From Panaeolus papilionaceus (Eukaryota; Basidiomycota; Agaricomycetes; Agaricales), in assembly GCA_015501605.1 (NCBI GenBank), contig JADNRZ010000006.1, forward strand, positions 558,001 to 622,000: a stretch of DNA of 64,000 bases, given 5' to 3'. A program made the position numbers and the translations under genes. This document shows positions 59,301 to 64,000 of this stretch, one piece after another. How positions within the stretch are numbered: position 1 is the first letter of the stretch; each line of letters begins with the position of its first letter. The notes beneath the pieces are model-generated. The model saw only the letters and a list, made by a program, of their open reading frames with translations. It searched no databases and was not told where the DNA came from.

Positions 59301-61269
59301 CTGCATACGCCACTCCAGCGATACTGCAGCATCGGAATTCCATTTCGTTGCAAGTGAGGGTGCCAGTCTTGTCACTGAATACATACTCGATCTGGCCAAG
59401 TTCTTCAACCAGGGATGATGTACGACAGAGTGCGGGGGTGTCGGTCTTGGCGTAGTACATGTCGAGGTCCGAGTTGATAAGCTGAGCTTGCTGAAATTTT
59501 ACAACTTCCATGGTTACGATGAGGGATATGGGGATCAAGTTGTTGTAAAGGATAATGAAGGTCAGTATATCTAACAAGACAGGTTAATATCCGGTTAGTG
59601 ATTGAGAACTCGAAAGATTAACCTTCGATGAACCCCTTTGCTGGAGAGAAACACGTCAGCGGTAGGCTAAGTTTTATAAGTATGGGGCGTACCTCTCCCA
59701 GTTAATGACGAAGCTTCGACGAGGTACCACTGTGCGCTCGAGAAGAACCAACTTCTTATGCTGCTTCCAATGGTTGAGCCAAGGGAAAGAGCCAGAAGCA
59801 AAATAAAGAGGAAAACTATTTGCACGTTAACTTGGCGTTCAACAGCTGTGCGTTTGATGGGCGCAGCACTACAGCACACATTAGATCAGTGTTGATATGA
59901 TCGAGACAATACACATACGTCGCGTTCCTCATCAACTTTGTCTCATGCCCCGTGAAAACAACCAGACCGTAAACCCAAGGCGTATTGCGTAACTGTGCGC
60001 CACGTAGAAGAACTTGATCGGGGCCAAGGGGTACTTGCTGGGGTACGCCTCCTTGTGTCATAAGGTCTAGCGTACCTTCATAGGTGTAAAGGGAGTTATT
60101 AGGATGTTCTGAGCGCAAAGAACCGTGCAGAGTGTTGACTGCCGAAGGGTTTGTCATAGAGGACGTGTGTGTCGAGGCTTGTTTGATCTTCAGGTTAGTT
60201 TCGCTACGAAAGATCAGAGGGGATTACAGGCGAGGGAAAAGCACGACTCACCCGTCCAAGTTAGAAGTTTCAATATAACACAACCCTTCCGGTTCACTTG
60301 AACTAACGAGAATCATGTCTGCCGGAATAAAATCGTTGCTCTCAAGTCGCACAACATCTCCCACAGAAATGTCCTTCCACTTTTTTTCCGCGAACGTAGA
60401 CTGAGGGGTCAATACTTTAGCCATCCTGGAGTTGAGCTCTCTGTCGGACTGATGTCTTTTCTGCGGAATGCTGTGAGTACCAGACTGGTATTGATGAAGG
60501 CAGTATACGAACAAGATCTTCCTGCATCTCCTTGAATGCTGAGGCCATGAGTACCACAGCAAGAGGGGCGATGGTGGTATATCTGTTGGTTGGTGAAACT
60601 CCAGGAATCTGCTGAATGCAAGCCGTGAACAGGAAAAACAAATTGGCATATTTTGAGAATTGCTCTATTATTGGGAGTTAGAATAGCACAAAAAACCGAC
60701 GGGGTACACTCACCGAACAAAAATTTGGGCATAAATGTTGCAAGGTTGTATTTACTCGTCGAAACGAAATTTGACAAGAATTCGGAATTTGCGGCGCTGT
60801 TGTTGAGTGCGATGACCCTCTCGCCGATTAATACCTGTTCTTTCTTCCATGGCCATTTCCACTTCTTGGACTTGACTTGAGATAACTTTGACTGCTGAGG
60901 TTTTGGACCAGGAAAGTTAGCAGACCCTTTGAAAGGTTGTCCGCTATGAGGTTGAAGGTCATCATCATCAAAATTCCAGCCCTGCGGAAGACCGCTTGTC
61001 GAAGCCGATGGACCCAGGCCAGCTGGAGGAGCAGCAGAACGTGCTAACGGCAGACCACTCTCCTGGGACTGCATTGGGGCAGGTCTCCCGAAGGCAGAAT
61101 CTGGTGCATTGTCGTCGTCGTCGTCGAAAAAAGGGTCCATAAGTTGTGAAGAGCGATCCGAGTACGGGCCAGCCGCGCCCTGAGAGGGAGGATAGCCATT
61201 ATTGGCAGGTTGATATTGCCTTGTCGCTGGATTAGCTTGAGATACTAATCTCAAGAAGTCGTCACTCAT
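56309..61269 (-). CDS. DRS2: Drs2-type P4 ATPase (aminophospholipid flippase)
   Basis: A large, many-exon gene. The N-terminal cytosolic tail is disordered ([13 protein letters not shown]), then [23 protein letters not shown] forms the first membrane pair. Conserved P-type parts follow: [13 protein letters not shown] (actuator loop, spanning an intron), [19 protein letters not shown] (the PISL membrane motif of flippases), [14 protein letters not shown] (phosphorylated Asp), [12 protein letters not shown] (nucleotide-binding), [18 protein letters not shown], and [19 protein letters not shown]. The last six membrane segments run from [20 protein letters not shown] on, and the C-tail ends ARPSGY. 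Drs2 moves phosphatidylserine to the cytosolic leaflet in the trans-Golgi with a Cdc50 partner. Some exon borders in the C-terminal half are approximate. The gene is divergent from the acyltransferase on its right. Confidence 0.94.
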
Positions 61270-61527
61270 AATTGGCTATGAAAAGCCAGGCCGTTCCCTA
61301 AACCAAGCAAGGTTATTTGAAAGATTTTTTACGGGAAAGGGTAGAGGAGAGGTTGTCAATGTTTATGTTATGTTAGTCTAATGCACAGCAACACAGCAGA
61401 CAGCAACTAACTGTATTACTAAAAAGGGTCTAGCATAACATTAACAAATAAAAAGACCTATCATTGGCATTTCATTCTATACATATCATTACATTGACAG
61501 TTATAACGACTTAGCTTGGATTCAATA
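61270..61527. promoter_or_regulatory. Divergent promoter between DRS2 and LRO1-like genes
   Basis: 258 bp between the start codons of two lipid-handling genes. It may be a shared bidirectional promoter. No known site was recognised. Confidence 0.45.
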
Positions 61528-64000
61528 ATGACACTTTCAAAAAGAAAAAAATTAGTTCAAGATTCGACAATTCAAGACTCAAGTTTACTTACACCACCAG
61601 AGGACAACTCATCTTCCAAAGAACACCTGAAAGCAGAAGTGGCGGAATTGAAGAAGTCAGTTAATGAGGTATCTATTAGCATTTCTTGTCCAACATGGAA
61701 TTTCCAGCTTATCTTCTGGCGCCAAGCGCTCCTTCTTCATCAAAGGTCGATTTCTCTTTCCTCTAGGAATTTTCTGTAAGATTTATCAACATTTAAATAA
61801 CACATTAAATCATCACTTATCCCACAATACCTCCACCAATAGTCGGAATTCTGCTCGGTTTCATCTTTGTTGAACCAGAGGACATTCAAAACCTACACAG
61901 TCATGTATCAACATTCGTTAACGAATATGATATCAACATTCCACAGCTACGCGACATCGATCTAAGTCGCATGGAATTCGAATGGGCACGTCTCAAAAAC
62001 AGCATACCAGAGGTCTGGAAGTTCAACAACGACGGCCGCGAATTCCAAGCCGGCGAAACCATGCAGGCTCGAGGCCTCACCGCCCAACATCCAGTAATTC
62101 TAATACCCGGCATCATTTCGACAGTCAGTTCTTACCTTCTGTCGACGTCTACCATATTGATCCTTGAATTCCTAGGCTCTAGAATCATGGTCAACGTCAC
62201 CTGAATATCGGCCATTCTTTCGCGAGAAGCTATGGGGCGGCTTTAATATGTTATCCCAAGTCACCTTTAAGAAGGACTCTTGGATATCTGCCATGATGCT
62301 GGATCCTATAACTGGCCTGGACCCTCCCAATGTCAAGGTTCGTGCTGCGGAAGGTTTGGATGCAGCAAGCTCCTTTGTTCAAGGTTACTGGCTTTGGTAA
62401 GCATACCGCATGAATAGTTTGATATCCTAATTTACAGCAGAGTCTCCATCCACTGATCCAGGTCCAAAATCATAGAAAATCTTGCCGTCTTGAACTATGA
62501 TACCAATAACTTATTCCTAGCACCCTATGATTGGAGACTTTCGTATTACAACCTTGAGGAACGTGACGGATATTTCTCAAAGCTAAAATCCATCATTGAA
62601 GGTCTCAAGTGCGTCATATTGTCTTTTAGACCTTGTTCGACATTTATCCGGACTACTAGACAGCGACAAAAGAAGAAGGTCGTCATCGCCGCACATTCTA
62701 TGGGATCCACGGTAGGTTCTATCGTACATATCTAAGCATCTCAACCATATTCACCTTCCTTTAGGTCATGCTTGTAAGTTTAGTTGCTCCTCATCTCGAT
62801 AATTGCAGCTCAGTGATCAGCGGATAGTATTTGTGAGATTTCGGTGCTGTCTTTCTTGCCGAATACCCCCTTATCTGCTACAGCTTCAAATGGGTCGAAT
62901 CTCCTGACCACGGCAAGGGAGGCCCTACCTGGGTCGAAGTAGGCTGCCTCATTTCTTGTTTGACCCGGCTCTGAGCACTACACAGGACCACATCGACAGC
63001 TACATCACGATTGCTGGAACCCACCTTGTGAGCACAGTTCCTCATATGGAAGATACGTCTTGATTGACCATTCTTCGAAAGGGTGTTGTAAGAACCTTAG
63101 TTGTCCAAAGATAGCGCCCGTCAATTGAGAGTTCATGTGATAGTCCAAAGCTATGGCGGCGTTCCTTTCCGGAGAAATGAAAGATACGGTCCAAATGAAT
63201 CCAGCTGGCGCATATGGTTGGTGCATTACTTGCTCGTATCTATCTATCTAATCGTGCGCGTAGTTTTGGAGCAGTTCTTCTCCCGCAAGGAAAGACAGCG
63301 CCTCTTCCGGTCTTGGGCAGGAAGCGCGAGTCTATGGATGAAAGTAGGTAGAATCCACTGTTTTTCAGAACACTGACACCAATAAGTCATTTTTAGGGTG
63401 GCGACGCCATCTGGGGCAACGCAACTCATGCACCTGATGATGATTGTGATACGCACCACACCCACGGAGAGTTGATCGCCTTCAGAGACGTGCACAGAGG
63501 CGAAAAGACAGCTCAAAACATGACGACCGAAGAGGCGGGCAATTGGATATTACAACATACGCCCACCACTTTCCAGGTAACGCTATTCCCAATTATACAG
63601 CTACCATTTCGTCTTATTTTTCCTGGAGAAAATGATGCAAACGAACTATTCTTATGGAATTGAACGTGACGAAGAGCAACTAAGGCGCAATAATGGAGAT
63701 CACACGAAATGGACAAATCCTTTGGAAATTCAGTAAGACGCCGTGTAATCGAAACTATTTCTGTCTGCTCAGCCGCTATCCAGATTGCCTTTGGCCCCTT
63801 CCATGAAGATGTACTGCGTTTATGGCCACGGAAAAGAAACAGAGGTTAGTTTGTTCGCATAATACTGTCGCTAGTTAACCTAACACCGCCCACAGCGCTC
63901 ATATTGGTAATCCGGCTCTACTTGTAAGTTTCTTGAGATACTGAAATCAAGTTGAATTAAGGTATACCACCGGCACATTCGAGCAAGATGAAACCACGGT
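61528..64000 (+). CDS. LRO1: Phospholipid:diacylglycerol acyltransferase (Lro1-like), 3' end outside window
   Basis: Partial at the right edge. The start MTLSKRKKLVQDSTIQ opens a cytosolic basic region. After an intron comes RSFFIKGRFLFPLGIF, spliced to FGILLGFIFVEP, the single membrane anchor. The lumenal domain shows HPVILIPGIISTALESWS (oxyanion and lid region), FREKLWGGFNMLSQV, WISAMMLDPITGLDPPNVKV and NLFLAPYDWRLSYYNLE. The nucleophile is in KKVVIAAHSMGSTVML, and the Asp region is near MKMYCVYGHGKETERSYWY. Lro1 transfers a fatty acid from a phospholipid to diacylglycerol to make triacylglycerol in the ER and nuclear envelope. Many short introns interrupt the gene, several internal joins are approximate, and the final catalytic His should lie beyond base 64000. 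Confidence 0.92.

Overview
This is a stretch of a eukaryotic nuclear genome, most likely from a mushroom-forming basidiomycete (Agaricomycetes). The evidence is a tight packing of genes on both strands, many very short introns (mostly about 48-65 nt, GT-AG with a few GC-AG), and typical fungal genes: phenylalanine ammonia-lyase, NoxR, Dsc3, an Spt21-like histone-gene regulator and an Lro1-type acyltransferase. I cannot name the species. I saw no viral genes, bacterial operons, rRNA, convincing tRNA or CRISPR. Gene models were spliced by hand from conserved protein blocks and splice signals, so weakly conserved ends are approximate.

Layout. 1-3569 is a gene-poor, pyrimidine-rich region. It carries a diverged tandem array of a CCCACTGG-containing unit, a second small repeat built on ACCCTAGCCGC, and a CCCTCT microsatellite. 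3570-8628 holds a PTAR1-like prenyltransferase subunit and an oligoribonuclease, divergent from one another, then a TmpA-type membrane oxidoreductase. 8629-10960 has no convincing gene. 10961-20443 carries mitochondrial arginine-specific carbamoyl-phosphate synthase, a flavin amine oxidase and phenylalanine ammonia-lyase. 21611-33198 has FCF1, a DUF1917 protein, a very large acidic protein of unknown function and TFIIIA. 33499-41302 has a putative membrane protein, an Spt21-like regulator, a secreted beta-carbonic anhydrase and Dsc3. 41418-51644 has PTEN, an ergothioneine sulfoxide synthase-like protein without the methyltransferase domain, glucosamine-6-phosphate isomerase, an IMPACT-domain protein and an acid lipase. 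51738-64000 has a PINX1-like G-patch protein, NoxR, a Drs2-type lipid flippase and an Lro1-type acyltransferase cut by the window end.

The genes do not form one pathway; this looks like an ordinary chromosome segment. Some neighbours share themes. The flippase and the acyltransferase are divergent over about 260 bp and both act on glycerolipids. Carbamoyl-phosphate synthase and phenylalanine ammonia-lyase each have a TGAGTCAT (Gcn4-like) site just upstream. Three genes act in ribosome or 5S RNA production (FCF1, the PINX1-like protein, TFIIIA). The most unusual structures are the repeat array at the left end and the extreme exon-intron architecture: exons of 8, 11, 15 and 17 nt, start codons cut off by introns, GC-AG introns, and introns that are multiples of three without stop codons.
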